Shown in pieces: positions 54,579 to 64,000 of a stretch of DNA of 64,000 nt. How positions within the stretch are numbered: the first letter of the stretch is position 1; each line of letters begins with the position of its first letter. The position numbers and the translations under genes are program-made. This stretch comes from an uncultured Clostridia bacterium (lineage in GTDB: Bacteria; Bacillota; Clostridia; Christensenellales; Borkfalkiaceae), in assembly GCA_944368925.1 (NCBI GenBank), contig CALVXG010000001.1, positions 1-64,000 of the forward strand, written 5' to 3'. Below the pieces are notes generated by a model, which saw nothing but the letters and a program-made list of their open reading frames with translations, did not search any database and was not told where the DNA came from.

Positions 54579-55100
54579 TTACCTTGCGTGTTTCGGCTCG
54601 GGATAATCTTCCCCGAACGTCTCCGCCGTGACCGTACGGATTACCTGAGGCTCCAACGGCTTGTCGCGCATGTCCGTCGCCGTCTTCGCGATGGCATCCA
54701 CGACATCCATTCCCTCGATCACTTTCCCGAACGCCGCGTACTGCCCGTCCAGATGCGACGCGTTTTCATGCATGATGAAAAACTGCGATCCCGCACTGTC
54801 CGGCATCATCGAGCGCGCCATCGAAAGCACCCCGCGCGAATGCTTGATATCGTTCGCCGCATAGCCGTTCATCCGGAACTCGCCCTTGATCGTATAACCC
54901 GGCCCGCCCGTTCCGTTGCCCGCAGGGTCTCCGCCCTGGATCATAAAGCCTTCGATCACGCGATGAAAGGTCAGCCCGTCATAAAATCCGTGCCGCACCA
55001 GCGAAAGAAAATTGTTCACCGTGTTCGGCGCCTTCTCCGGATACAGCTCCGCCTTGATCACCCCTCCGTTTTCCATCGTAATCGTCACTATCGGATTCAT
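54579..55100 (-). CDS. Cyclophilin-type peptidyl-prolyl isomerase
   Basis: Catalyses proline cis-trans isomerisation, cytoplasmic (no signal peptide), 173 residues. The fold motifs [25 protein letters not shown], the AR-type [21 protein letters not shown] and [14 protein letters not shown] are all present. The ATG at 55100 has AAGGAG that overlaps the end of the dCMP deaminase gene. Confidence 0.95.
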   Translation of the reverse strand: MNPIVTITMENGGVIKAELYPEKAPNTVNNFLSLVRHGFYDGLTFHRVIEGFMIQGGDPAGNGTGGPGYTIKGEFRMNGYAANDIKHSRGVLSMARSMMPDSAGSQFFIMHENASHLDGQYAAFGKVIEGMDVVDAIAKTATDMRDKPLEPQVIRTVTAETFGEDYPEPKHAR

Positions 55101-55104
55101 CTCT

Positions 55105-55566
55105 TTACTCCTTTTCCAAATCTTCATATTTTTCTACACGCACGTTCGCCTCCGCAAACAATTGCATGGAAAATTCATCCGGATATCCGTTTTTGTATAC
55201 CACCCGCACAATCCCCGCGTTGATGATCATCTTCGCACAGATCACGCACGGCTGATGCGTACAGTACAGCGTCGCCCCCTCGATCTTGATCCCGAGCCGC
55301 GCCGCCTGTATGATCGCGTTCTGCTCCGCATGCACCGCATAACATAACTCCTGCCGCGTCCCGCTCGCGATGTTCAGCTTCCGCCGCAGACATTCCCCTC
55401 GGTCCGCACAGCTCATGATCCCCGCCGGCGCTCCATTATACCCCGTCGTCATCACGCGCTTGTCCATCACGATCACCGCGCCTACATGCCGGTTTTCCTG
55501 ATAACAACTCGACCACTCCGCGACCGTCTCCGTAAGCTCCATAAACCGCTTGTCCCACTTGTTCAT
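55105..55566 (-). CDS. comEB: dCMP deaminase (ComEB)
   Basis: Zinc enzyme that deaminates dCMP to dUMP, feeding ThyA. The 153 residues have the metal motif HAEQNAI and PCVICAK (H, C, C ligands). The ATG at 55566 has GGAGGAAG upstream. A promoter TTGCAA-17-TACAAT lies about 60 nt upstream. An in-frame upstream extension lacks similarity. Confidence 0.95.
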   Translation of the reverse strand: MNKWDKRFMELTETVAEWSSCYQENRHVGAVIVMDKRVMTTGYNGAPAGIMSCADRGECLRRKLNIASGTRQELCYAVHAEQNAIIQAARLGIKIEGATLYCTHQPCVICAKMIINAGIVRVVYKNGYPDEFSMQLFAEANVRVEKYEDLEKE

Positions 55567-55661
55567 CCCGCTTCCTCCTGCGCCTTCTTTCCTCCCATTG
55601 TACCATATACCCTCTTGAATTGCAAGTTCCATTCACTCTTTCTTCCCCCATTTTTCCCGAT

Positions 55662-55688
55662 TTAGCACTCAATCAAGAAAAGTGCTAA
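55662..55688. promoter_or_regulatory. CIRCE element 1
   Basis: TTAGCACTC, nine bases, AAGTGCTAA: one mismatch from the HrcA operator consensus. It lies upstream of the groESL promoter. Confidence 0.93.
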
Positions 55689-55715
55689 AATTTTCATTTT
55701 TTTCCTTTCAAACGT

Positions 55716-55743
55716 TTGACTTTTCCGTTTTATTGTATATAAT
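55716..55743 (+). promoter_or_regulatory. groESL promoter
   Basis: TTGACT (55716-55721), a 16-nt spacer and TATAAT (55738-55743). It lies between two CIRCE elements. Confidence 0.8.
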
Positions 55744-55753
55744 ATATAGTAAA

Positions 55754-55780
55754 TTAGCACTCAGGATATACAAGTGCTAA
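55754..55780. promoter_or_regulatory. CIRCE element 2
   Basis: TTAGCACTC, nine bases, AAGTGCTAA, just downstream of the predicted +1, where bound HrcA would block transcription and which would be in the 5' leader of the mRNA. Confidence 0.95.
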
Positions 55781-55811
55781 CATCCTTAGAAATTTATTGG
55801 AGGCGTATCAT

Positions 55812-56096
55812 ATGAACATCAAACCTTTATTTGATAAAGTTGTTGTTGAAAGCGTTCAGACCGAAGAAAAGACCAAGAGCGGATTTATTCTTCCGTCTTC
55901 TGCACAGGAAAAACCGCAGACAGCCCGCGTCGTAGCTGTCGGCCCCGGGGGAAACGTGGACGGCAAAGAAGTGAAAATGGTCGTCAAAGTCGGCGATACC
56001 GTTCTCTTCTCGAAATATTCGGGCAGCGAATTCAAAGTGGACGGAAAAGAATTCACGATCATTCGTCAGAGCGATATTTTGGCAATTGTTGAATAA
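55812..56096 (+). CDS. groES: Co-chaperonin GroES
   Basis: Heptameric lid of GroEL, 94 residues. IKPLFDKVVVE at the start, the mobile-loop region EEKTKSGFILPSS and the DTVLFSKYSGSE segment are typical. GGAGG lies 10 nt before the ATG. Controlled by HrcA through the two CIRCE elements. Confidence 0.97.
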   Translation: MNIKPLFDKVVVESVQTEEKTKSGFILPSSAQEKPQTARVVAVGPGGNVDGKEVKMVVKVGDTVLFSKYSGSEFKVDGKEFTIIRQSDILAIVE

Positions 56097-57752
<1,656 letters not shown>

Positions 57753-58128
57753 GAATTCAATCTGACAGCTTAAATAAGGGCCGCCGTCCGCAATCTATTT
57801 GCGGACGGCGGCTTTCATTTACGGCCTATAAAAGCGTAGGCGGCAAAAGAGAACTTTCGCCGCGCGCTCTTTCGTTGTGAGATAATTATTTTCCATTGCC
57901 AAAAGTTAATCTCGCTGTTTGGGATAAAAGTCTAAATCGCAAAAGTTTTTTCGACAAATTTAAAGGGCGCAGAATTTTTCTGCGCCCTTTTCGTCTGTTT
58001 TCAGTTTTTAAAACCGCAGGCCGAACGGCACTTGCGTGATGATTCAAAAGCGCCAATGCTGTCTTCCGATTTTCAGCGCTTGTGCCGCTTCGCTTTAACC
58101 GCGAATACAATTTCCGTTTTGAACGATA
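57753..58128. other. Intergenic region after groEL with two terminators
   Basis: The groEL terminator is a 14-bp stem (57780-57793 with 57799-57812) then CTTTC. A second stem (57962-57974 with 57978-57990, then TTTTCG) ends the PLP-enzyme transcript from the minus strand or acts alone. The rest shows no supported gene. Confidence 0.65.
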
Positions 58129-59352
58129 TTAAACATTTTTTATAATTTTATTTAAAATCTTTGTCAAAGCATACTTGCAATGCTCGTAGGTAAGTCCGCC
58201 CTGGAAATACGCAATATACGGCTCCTTTACGGGCGCATCGGCGGAAAGCTCGATAGACGCACCCTGCACGAACGTACCTGCCGCCATGATCACACGGTCT
58301 TCATACCCCGGCATATCCCACGCTTCCAGCTTTACAAAACTATCCACAGGCGAGGCTTCCTGCACCGCCTGGATAAAACCGGTAAGCTCCGCTTCCGTAT
58401 TGAAACGAATGGCACGCGTGATGTCATAAGGCTGCTGATCCACCGACGGAGACGTACGATACCCCAATTCTTCCAGACATGCCCCGATCAAAAGTCCGCC
58501 TTTGAGCGCCTGGCAGACAACGTGCGGCGCAAGGAAAAGGCCTTCGTAAAAATATTGGTAGCCGTATGCGTACGACCCGACTTCCGCCCCGATCGAAGGA
58601 GATGTCAAACGTCCCGCAATCTTGTCCACGTACTCTTTTTTTCCGACAATATAGCCGCCCGTCGGAGCGATCCCGCCCCCCGCGTTTTTGATGAGCGATC
58701 CCACGCAGACGTCGGCGCCGTTTTGCGTCGGCTCGGTTTCTTCCACAAATTCGCCGTAACAATTATCGACAAAGATGCACCCGCCAAACCCGCACGAACG
58801 CACAAATTTGCACACTTTTCCGATCTTCTCTTCGCTCAAAGCGTCGCGCCATTCGTATCCACGCGAACGCTGGATAAAGACCACTTTCACGCTCGGATCG
58901 GCAAGTCCTTTCCGGATCGAATCGAAATCGAAATCACCGTTTTTCAGATCGCACTTTTTGAACGCGATCCCGTAGTCTGCCAGCGATCCGATATCCTTGC
59001 CATTGATCACTTCCTGCAGCGTGTCGTACGGATTTCCCGCAATGGAAAAGAGGGTATCCCCCGTCCGCAAAAGCCCGAACAGACCGATCGTCAAAGCATG
59101 TGTCCCCGACAAAATATTCGGGGAAACAAGGCCGGCTTCCGTCCCGAATACGTCCGCAAACAACATGCCGAGCGTATCCCTGCCCTCGTCGCCGTAACCG
59201 TAACCGCTCGTCGCCGCAAAATGCCGCAACGCTATTTTATTTTTCTGAAACGCCTCCAGCACCTTTACCTGGTTTGCATACGCCGTCTGCTCCAGTTTTG
59301 CAAACTGCGGCGCAAGCCTTTTTTCACATTTTTGTATCAGTTCGTCAATCAT
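58129..59352 (-). CDS. Met-gamma-lyase-fold PLP protein (YnbB / aluminium resistance family)
   Basis: A 407-residue PLP enzyme of fold type I. The PLP Lys lies in GSLIKNAGGG, with the Asp in VDNCYGEF and SGTHALTIGLFG as cofactor contacts. The family is annotated as methionine gamma-lyase or aluminium resistance; the natural substrate is not established. Its start overlaps the miaA stop, so it is coupled to the mutS-mutL-miaA operon. Confidence 0.88.
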   Translation of the reverse strand: MIDELIQKCEKRLAPQFAKLEQTAYANQVKVLEAFQKNKIALRHFAATSGYGYGDEGRDTLGMLFADVFGTEAGLVSPNILSGTHALTIGLFGLLRTGDTLFSIAGNPYDTLQEVINGKDIGSLADYGIAFKKCDLKNGDFDFDSIRKGLADPSVKVVFIQRSRGYEWRDALSEEKIGKVCKFVRSCGFGGCIFVDNCYGEFVEETEPTQNGADVCVGSLIKNAGGGIAPTGGYIVGKKEYVDKIAGRLTSPSIGAEVGSYAYGYQYFYEGLFLAPHVVCQALKGGLLIGACLEELGYRTSPSVDQQPYDITRAIRFNTEAELTGFIQAVQEASPVDSFVKLEAWDMPGYEDRVIMAAGTFVQGASIELSADAPVKEPYIAYFQGGLTYEHCKYALTKILNKIIKNV

Positions 59353-60253
59353 CCTGCATTGCCTCCGTCACCAACGCCTCGTTCTCCGCTCCGTGCGGAT
59401 CCAACCATACTATGTTTGGGAATTTTTTAAAAAAAGTAATCTGCCGCTTGGCATAATGCCGCGTATTTTGCCGAATCATGTCACACATAGTACTGTACGA
59501 AATACCGCCTTTTAAGTATTCAAGCACTTCTTTATAGCCGATTCCCTGCATACATTGGCATTTTTCATCCACGCCCGATTCCCAAAGCGAGCGCACTTCC
59601 TCTACCAATCCCGCTTCCAGCATATTCTCCACACGGCGGTTGATGCGCTCGTACAACTCCTCGCGCGGATAATCGAACGCGACCGCCGTATACGGGAAAC
59701 GCGGTACAAACCCGTCGTTTTGCTCGGACTTTTTCTTTCCCGTCAGTTCGAAAATTTCCAACGCGCGTATGACGCGCTTCAAATCGTTTGGATGCAGACT
59801 TTCCGCGCTCTTTGCGTCCATTTTTTCCAACAGCGCAAAGACGGCCTCATTGCCCTGCTCCCGCGCCATGCGCTCGTATTTTTCACGGATCTGCGGGCTC
59901 GCTCCTGCATGCCCGTGGCCGCGCTCAAAACAAAGCGACTGAATATAAAAACCCGTGCCGCCGCAGATGACGGCCGTCTTGTTTTCCGAAATCAGTTTTA
60001 CGAGTACGGGCAGCGCCGCCTTCTCGTAATCTCCGACAGAATAGGACTCGGCAGGCTGCACGACGTCGATCATATGATGGCGCACCCCCTGCATTTCCTC
60101 CGCCGTCGGTTTCGCTGTCCCAATATCCAGCCCCTTATAAACCAGCATGCAGTCCGCCGAAATAACTTCTCCCGAAAGCCGCTTTGCCATTCGTACGGCA
60201 AAATCTGTTTTTCCCGAAGCCGTCGCACCGCACACGACAAGTACTTTCTTCAA
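59345..60253 (-). CDS. miaA: tRNA dimethylallyltransferase MiaA
   Basis: Prenylates A37 of tRNAs that read UNN codons. The 302 residues show the P-loop GATASGKTDFA, VISADCMLVYKGLDIGTAKP, the GGTGFYIQSL segment and the C-terminal NTRHYAKRQITFFK. The start is TTG at 60253, downstream of mutL with a distant AGGA. The 18-bp motif lies inside the gene at 59477-59494, in the variable stretch before NTRHYAKRQ. Confidence 0.94.
   Translation of the reverse strand: MKKVLVVCGATASGKTDFAVRMAKRLSGEVISADCMLVYKGLDIGTAKPTAEEMQGVRHHMIDVVQPAESYSVGDYEKAALPVLVKLISENKTAVICGGTGFYIQSLCFERGHGHAGASPQIREKYERMAREQGNEAVFALLEKMDAKSAESLHPNDLKRVIRALEIFELTGKKKSEQNDGFVPRFPYTAVAFDYPREELYERINRRVENMLEAGLVEEVRSLWESGVDEKCQCMQGIGYKEVLEYLKGGISYSTMCDMIRQNTRHYAKRQITFFKKFPNIVWLDPHGAENEALVTEAMQDD
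59477..59494 (-). repeat. Repeated 18-bp motif, copy 3 (inside miaA)
   Basis: CATGTCACACATAGTACT on the plus strand. The coding strand encodes S-T-M-C-D-M, in a poorly conserved segment of MiaA. Confidence 0.65.
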
Positions 60254-60255
60254 AA

Positions 60256-62346
60256 TTACACGATCCTTTTAAACATTTTTTCGATTTCCGTCTTCGTAAG
60301 TTTAACCGCAACAGGCCTTCCGTGCGGGCATTTGAGTCCCATATCGCCGTGGAGCATTTCAAACAGCTTGTCTTTTTCCGAATCGCTTAAAGACATTCCG
60401 CCCTTCACCGCATGCTTGCACGCCGTCATCGCCAATTTGTCCCGCAAGATCTCCGTCAGACGGATCCCGCGCAGCGTCCCTACCTCTTTGAGAACCTCCG
60501 TGAAAAACCCGCCGATGTCGATATCCTGCAGATCCAGCGGCACCGCCGAGACCTTAAAACAGTTTGACCCGAATTCCTCGATCTCAAACCCGATCTCCTC
60601 CAACGTCTTCGCGTTTTCCGAGAGAAAATCAAACTCATCGCGGTTCAGATTCAGAACGTACGGAACAAGCATCGGCTGGCGCACTACTTTCCGCTCTTGC
60701 ATTTCCTCTTTCAGACGGTCGAAAATCAGACGCTCGTGCGCCGCGTGCTGGTCGATCATATACACGTTGTCTCCCTCCTCATACAGAAGATAGGTATTAA
60801 AAAGACAACCCCGAAACACCGCATTTTCAAAAACAAATTTCTGCTGTTTCGCTTTCTGCTGCAACGCTTCCAGATATCTCTTGTTTTCGGCAAACACGTC
60901 GACATCTGCATTCTCTTTGTTTTCCTCCTGCGCCGAAACCTTTGACTCCGCGCCGCTCTCCGCTTTTAAACCCTCTCTGTTCCCGCTGTCATGGAAAACG
61001 ATCTTCTCCTGCCCGCTCGGATGACCGAAATCTTTCCGCAGGTGCGCCAGGTCGTATTCCGTACTGAAATTGCCCTGTTTTTTCGGATCTATGTCAGACA
61101 AAGTACTCTCATTCTGATGATTTTTAATAAGTTCCGTGTAAAAACTGCGCTCTGCCGCGGATTCCGATTTTTTATCCGCTGTATACAACGCCGTAAAATC
61201 CGAGCCACTTTGTGCAGCCGATCCCGAACGCGGCGCGCTTTCCGCATGCGTCGGCGCACTTTTTATCCCCTCCGCCGAAGGGGCTTTTTGTACGGGCGCA
61301 ACAGATTCAAACGTCGGAGAAGAAGACCGCGGCCCGTCCGCCACAAATTCGAGAGCGCTCGCATTCCCGTCCAAAACGGCGGAAACGACGGAATAGATAC
61401 TCCCGTAAATAATCTGATTGTTTTCAAAGCGCACGTCCGCTTTGTTGGGGTGTACGTTCACGTCCACCACTTCCGACGGGACGTCGATGAACAGAATGTA
61501 AAACGGGTATTGCCTCTTCATCAGATAGCTGCCGTAGGCATTCATGACAGCCGAACCGATCGTGTTGTTCACGACGTACCTGCCGTTTACGAACGTATTC
61601 TGATAGGTGCGGTTTGCCTTTGTAAAGGAAGGCTTGCCGAGGTACCCGCGTATACGCACTCCGTGCTTTGTCGCGTCGATCTTATAGCATTCGCCGATGA
61701 CGGCACTGCCGTACACGGCCGCGACCGCCTCTTCCAATCCCCCGCCGTACGATTGCAGGACAAGTTTCCCGTCCGCGAAATAACGGAACGCAACCTGCGG
61801 GTTTCCGAGAATAAAGCGGGACACAAAATTCGTGATCTCGCTCTCCTCTCCTTTGTCCGTCTTGAGAAACTTTGCACGCACGGGCGTGTTGAAAAACAGG
61901 CTCTCCGCCGTCATCTCGGTTCCGCCGCCCAAAGCGCAGGGATGAATTTCTCCCAACTTACCTCCCGAACAGGTCAGTTCGTACGCTTCCGCCGCTCCCG
62001 CCGCGCGCGAACGCACCGTGACGTTGCTCACCGACGCGATGCTCGCTAAAGCCTCTCCGCGAAACCCGAGCGTATGGATATTGTCCAGATCTTCCGCTTT
62101 GGCGATCTTGCTCGTCGCGTGCGGCATAAAGGCAGCGCGCAGATCGTCTTTCTCGATACCGCTCCCGTCATCGCTGACGCAGATCAGATCTTTTCCGCCC
62201 CGCTCGATCGTCACCGTGATATTCTTCGCACCCGCATCCAGACTGTTTTCCACAAACTCTTTTACGACGGAATACGGCCTGTCCACCACTTCGCCCGCCG
62301 CAATGCGATTATAAACACCGCTGTCCAGTATGTTGATCTTTGCCAT
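60256..62346 (-). CDS. mutL: DNA mismatch repair protein MutL (endonuclease type)
   Basis: GHKL ATPase and nicking endonuclease of mismatch repair, 696 residues. The N-terminal ATPase has FVENSLDAGAKN, SDDGSGI and GFRGEALASIAS. After a long variable linker, the C-terminal domain carries the metal-binding endonuclease motif DQHAAHERLIFDRL plus ACKHAVKGG and CPHGRP, so this is the endonuclease-type MutL used by bacteria without MutH. It precedes miaA and follows mutS. The 18-bp motif is in the linker at 61090-61107. Confidence 0.96.
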   Translation of the reverse strand: MAKINILDSGVYNRIAAGEVVDRPYSVVKEFVENSLDAGAKNITVTIERGGKDLICVSDDGSGIEKDDLRAAFMPHATSKIAKAEDLDNIHTLGFRGEALASIASVSNVTVRSRAAGAAEAYELTCSGGKLGEIHPCALGGGTEMTAESLFFNTPVRAKFLKTDKGEESEITNFVSRFILGNPQVAFRYFADGKLVLQSYGGGLEEAVAAVYGSAVIGECYKIDATKHGVRIRGYLGKPSFTKANRTYQNTFVNGRYVVNNTIGSAVMNAYGSYLMKRQYPFYILFIDVPSEVVDVNVHPNKADVRFENNQIIYGSIYSVVSAVLDGNASALEFVADGPRSSSPTFESVAPVQKAPSAEGIKSAPTHAESAPRSGSAAQSGSDFTALYTADKKSESAAERSFYTELIKNHQNESTLSDIDPKKQGNFSTEYDLAHLRKDFGHPSGQEKIVFHDSGNREGLKAESGAESKVSAQEENKENADVDVFAENKRYLEALQQKAKQQKFVFENAVFRGCLFNTYLLYEEGDNVYMIDQHAAHERLIFDRLKEEMQERKVVRQPMLVPYVLNLNRDEFDFLSENAKTLEEIGFEIEEFGSNCFKVSAVPLDLQDIDIGGFFTEVLKEVGTLRGIRLTEILRDKLAMTACKHAVKGGMSLSDSEKDKLFEMLHGDMGLKCPHGRPVAVKLTKTEIEKMFKRIV
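61090..61107 (-). repeat. Repeated 18-bp motif, copy 4 (inside mutL linker)
   Basis: TATGTCAGACAAAGTACT on the plus strand; the coding strand encodes S-T-L-S-D-I in the variable linker. Confidence 0.6.
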
Positions 62347-62406
62347 AATTTCTTCCTTTCTTCACTCGCGCACATTCCCGAGCCGATCGTCTGCGCGCGG
62401 ACAAAT

Positions 62407-64000
62407 TCAATCTTTTGCGCTGCTCTCTTTCACCTTTTCGCTCAGCTCCGAAAGCAGGTTGAACGCCTGCATCGGCGTCATATTGTTCATGTCCGTCCGC
62501 AGCAAAATGCGCTCCGCTTCGCTCATTTCGCGCACCTCTTCTCTCTCTTCCGCCGCCGCGCCGCGCGCTATGTCGTTTTTCTCCAGCTTTTTCAGAATCT
62601 GTTTGGCGCGCGCCGTGATTTCGTTCGGAATGCCCGCAAGTCTCGCAACTTCTATCCCAAAGCTCTTGTTCGCGCCGCCCCGCACGATCTTGCGCAGGAA
62701 CAGGATTCCTCCCGCCGTTTCCCGAACCGTCACTTTATAGTTTTTCACGCCCTCGATCTTTCCTTCCAGTTCCGTCAGTTCATGATAATGCGTCGCAAAA
62801 AGCGTCTTCGCCTTGATATGCCCCGTCAGATATTCCAGCACCGCCCACGCGATCGACAGGCCGTCAAACGTACTCGTGCCCCTGCCCACTTCGTCCAGTA
62901 TCAAAAGCGAATTTTCCGTCGCATTCATCACAATGGACGCAACTTCCGTCATTTCCACCATGAACGTACTCTGATCGAAGATCAGATTGTCGCTCGCCCC
63001 GACCCTGGTAAAGATCCGATCGATGACGGGGATCTGCGCCTGCTTTGCAGGAACAAAACTCCCCATGTGCGCCATCAGCACGATGAGCGCATTCTGCCGC
63101 ATGTACGTACTCTTTCCCGCCATGTTCGGCCCCGTGATCACCATCGTCTGCGTTTCCCCGTCCAGCGTCGTGTCGTTCGGCACAAAACGCTCTTTGGAAA
63201 GTTTCTCCACGACCGGATGACGCCCTTCCGTTATGATCAGCGGCCCGCCCTGCTCCTCGATCTGCGGGCGGCAATAATTGTTTTCCTTTGCCACCGTCGC
63301 AAAAGACGTCAGGCAATCCAGCATCGCCAAAGCGCCCGAAAGCGCTTTCAATGCGCCGATATTGTCCGAAAGCACGCCGCGGATCTGATTGAACAACTCG
63401 ATTTCCAGACTCAAACTGCGCTCCGAGCTCGTCATGATCTTTTCTTCCACCGCTTTGAGCTCGTCCGTCACGTAACGCTCCGCCCCCGCCAGCGTCTGGC
63501 GCCGATGGTATTCAAACGGAACTTTATCTTTGAACGAGTTCGTCACTTCGATCATGTACCCGAACACGCGGTTGAATTTTATCTTTAAATTTTTGATCCC
63601 CGTCTTTTCGCGCTCGCGCGATTCCATCTCGCCGATCATACGCGCGCCGTTGTCATGTATATCCCGAAACTCGTCCAGCTCCGCACTGTATCCCTTTCGG
63701 ATATACCCGCCTTCCTTGACGTTCACGGGAGGATTTTCGATAAACGCGCGCTGCAAAAGATCCGTAAGCGCCGAAAAATCTCCCAGCGAAGATAAAATCG
63801 ATTGCACTTCCGAAGAAGCAAATCCCGACAGCTGAAATTTCAGATTGGGGATCAACGCCAAAGATTTGCCCAGCGCCTCACAGTCGCGCGGGGTCAGATT
63901 GTTGTTGGATATTTTTCCCGCGATCCGCTCGATATCGCGGATTCCTTTCAGCGTGTCCGCAATTCCCACACGGATCACCGTAGCATTGAAAAACTCGCCG
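62407..64000 (-). CDS. mutS: DNA mismatch repair protein MutS (C-terminal part, cut by the window edge)
   Basis: Mismatch sensor ATPase. The visible part covers the lever/clamp domains and the ATPase: GPNMAGKST Walker A, LLILDEVGRGTSTFDG Walker B, FATHYHELTELEG. The frame stays open to the window edge, so the mismatch-binding and connector domains lie outside. The C-terminus ends in a short NMTPMQAFNLLSELSEKV dimer helix. First of a mutS-mutL-miaA-lyase operon. Confidence 0.96.
   Translation of the reverse strand, partial: GEFFNATVIRVGIADTLKGIRDIERIAGKISNNNLTPRDCEALGKSLALIPNLKFQLSGFASSEVQSILSSLGDFSALTDLLQRAFIENPPVNVKEGGYIRKGYSAELDEFRDIHDNGARMIGEMESREREKTGIKNLKIKFNRVFGYMIEVTNSFKDKVPFEYHRRQTLAGAERYVTDELKAVEEKIMTSSERSLSLEIELFNQIRGVLSDNIGALKALSGALAMLDCLTSFATVAKENNYCRPQIEEQGGPLIITEGRHPVVEKLSKERFVPNDTTLDGETQTMVITGPNMAGKSTYMRQNALIVLMAHMGSFVPAKQAQIPVIDRIFTRVGASDNLIFDQSTFMVEMTEVASIVMNATENSLLILDEVGRGTSTFDGLSIAWAVLEYLTGHIKAKTLFATHYHELTELEGKIEGVKNYKVTVRETAGGILFLRKIVRGGANKSFGIEVARLAGIPNEITARAKQILKKLEKNDIARGAAAEEREEVREMSEAERILLRTDMNNMTPMQAFNLLSELSEKVKESSAKD

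Noticed and set aside
57950-57956. Perfect 0A-box heptamer after groEL
   Set aside because: A 7-mer is expected several times by chance in 64 kb and no gene start is nearby.

Overview
The window looks like chromosome from an anaerobic, Gram-positive, spore-lineage bacterium of the Clostridia. Evidence: McsA-McsB-ClpC, a sigma-K gene, a Spo0A homologue, a large Firmicutes-type SRP RNA, 6S RNA, HrcA/CIRCE control of groESL, reverse rubrerythrin and an LTA-synthase-like enzyme. GC is moderate and most genes lie on the minus strand, so that is probably the leading strand. A Christensenellales-like gut lineage would fit, but that is inference.

Layout. 1-4.5 kb is an AT-rich accessory block beside a tRNA-Pro(CGG) gene: an IS3-family transposase, a GHKL ATPase joined to a PD-(D/E)XK (Shedu-like) nuclease domain, a small basic ORF and an orphan Phd antitoxin. 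4.6-16.4 kb is housekeeping: birA-bioY under a BirA operator, aspS, thyA-folA, an SDR with glpK, a PfkB-type pyridoxal kinase, 6S RNA, an Lgt-family protein and an ABC-F protein. 16.7-22.9 kb is a complete atpBEFHAGDC operon with an unusually short delta subunit. 23-34 kb holds reverse rubrerythrin and a surface-glycan region: GT2-Wzm-Wzt on the plus strand, facing a minus-strand operon that encodes two ARDG-domain proteins and a polysaccharide pyruvyl transferase fused to a QueC-like PP-loop domain. 33.9-41.2 kb carries fruK with a C_GCAxxG_C_C protein, a phosphopantetheinyl transferase, a CPBP protease, tRNA-Ser(CGA), an ApbE/NusG-II/Gx-transporter trio of extracellular-electron-transfer type, DegV and YihY. 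41.3-46.8 kb is stress and sporulation: hpf, clpC-mcsB-mcsA and sigK. 47-57.8 kb has an LTA-synthase-like protein, SRP RNA, an aldose epimerase, spo0A, a dipeptidase, an interrupted SPFH gene, a cyclophilin, dCMP deaminase and groESL. 58-64 kb is mutS-mutL-miaA plus a PLP lyase.

Most notable points. (1) The Spo0A receiver has lost its phosphoacceptor Asp while its DNA-binding domain is well conserved. (2) The GHKL-nuclease fusion is a candidate defence effector. (3) The pyruvyl transferase/PP-loop fusion suggests uncharacterised glycan chemistry. (4) At least five or six genes have a promoter -10 box placed so that transcription starts on, or within about 3 nt of, the start codon, with no Shine-Dalgarno: a leaderless class in a genome that otherwise uses strong SDs. 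(5) An 18-bp motif recurs four times in the same orientation, three times inside unrelated genes. (6) The ATP synthase delta subunit lacks its N-terminal domain. All calls come from reading the sequence; no database search was run.
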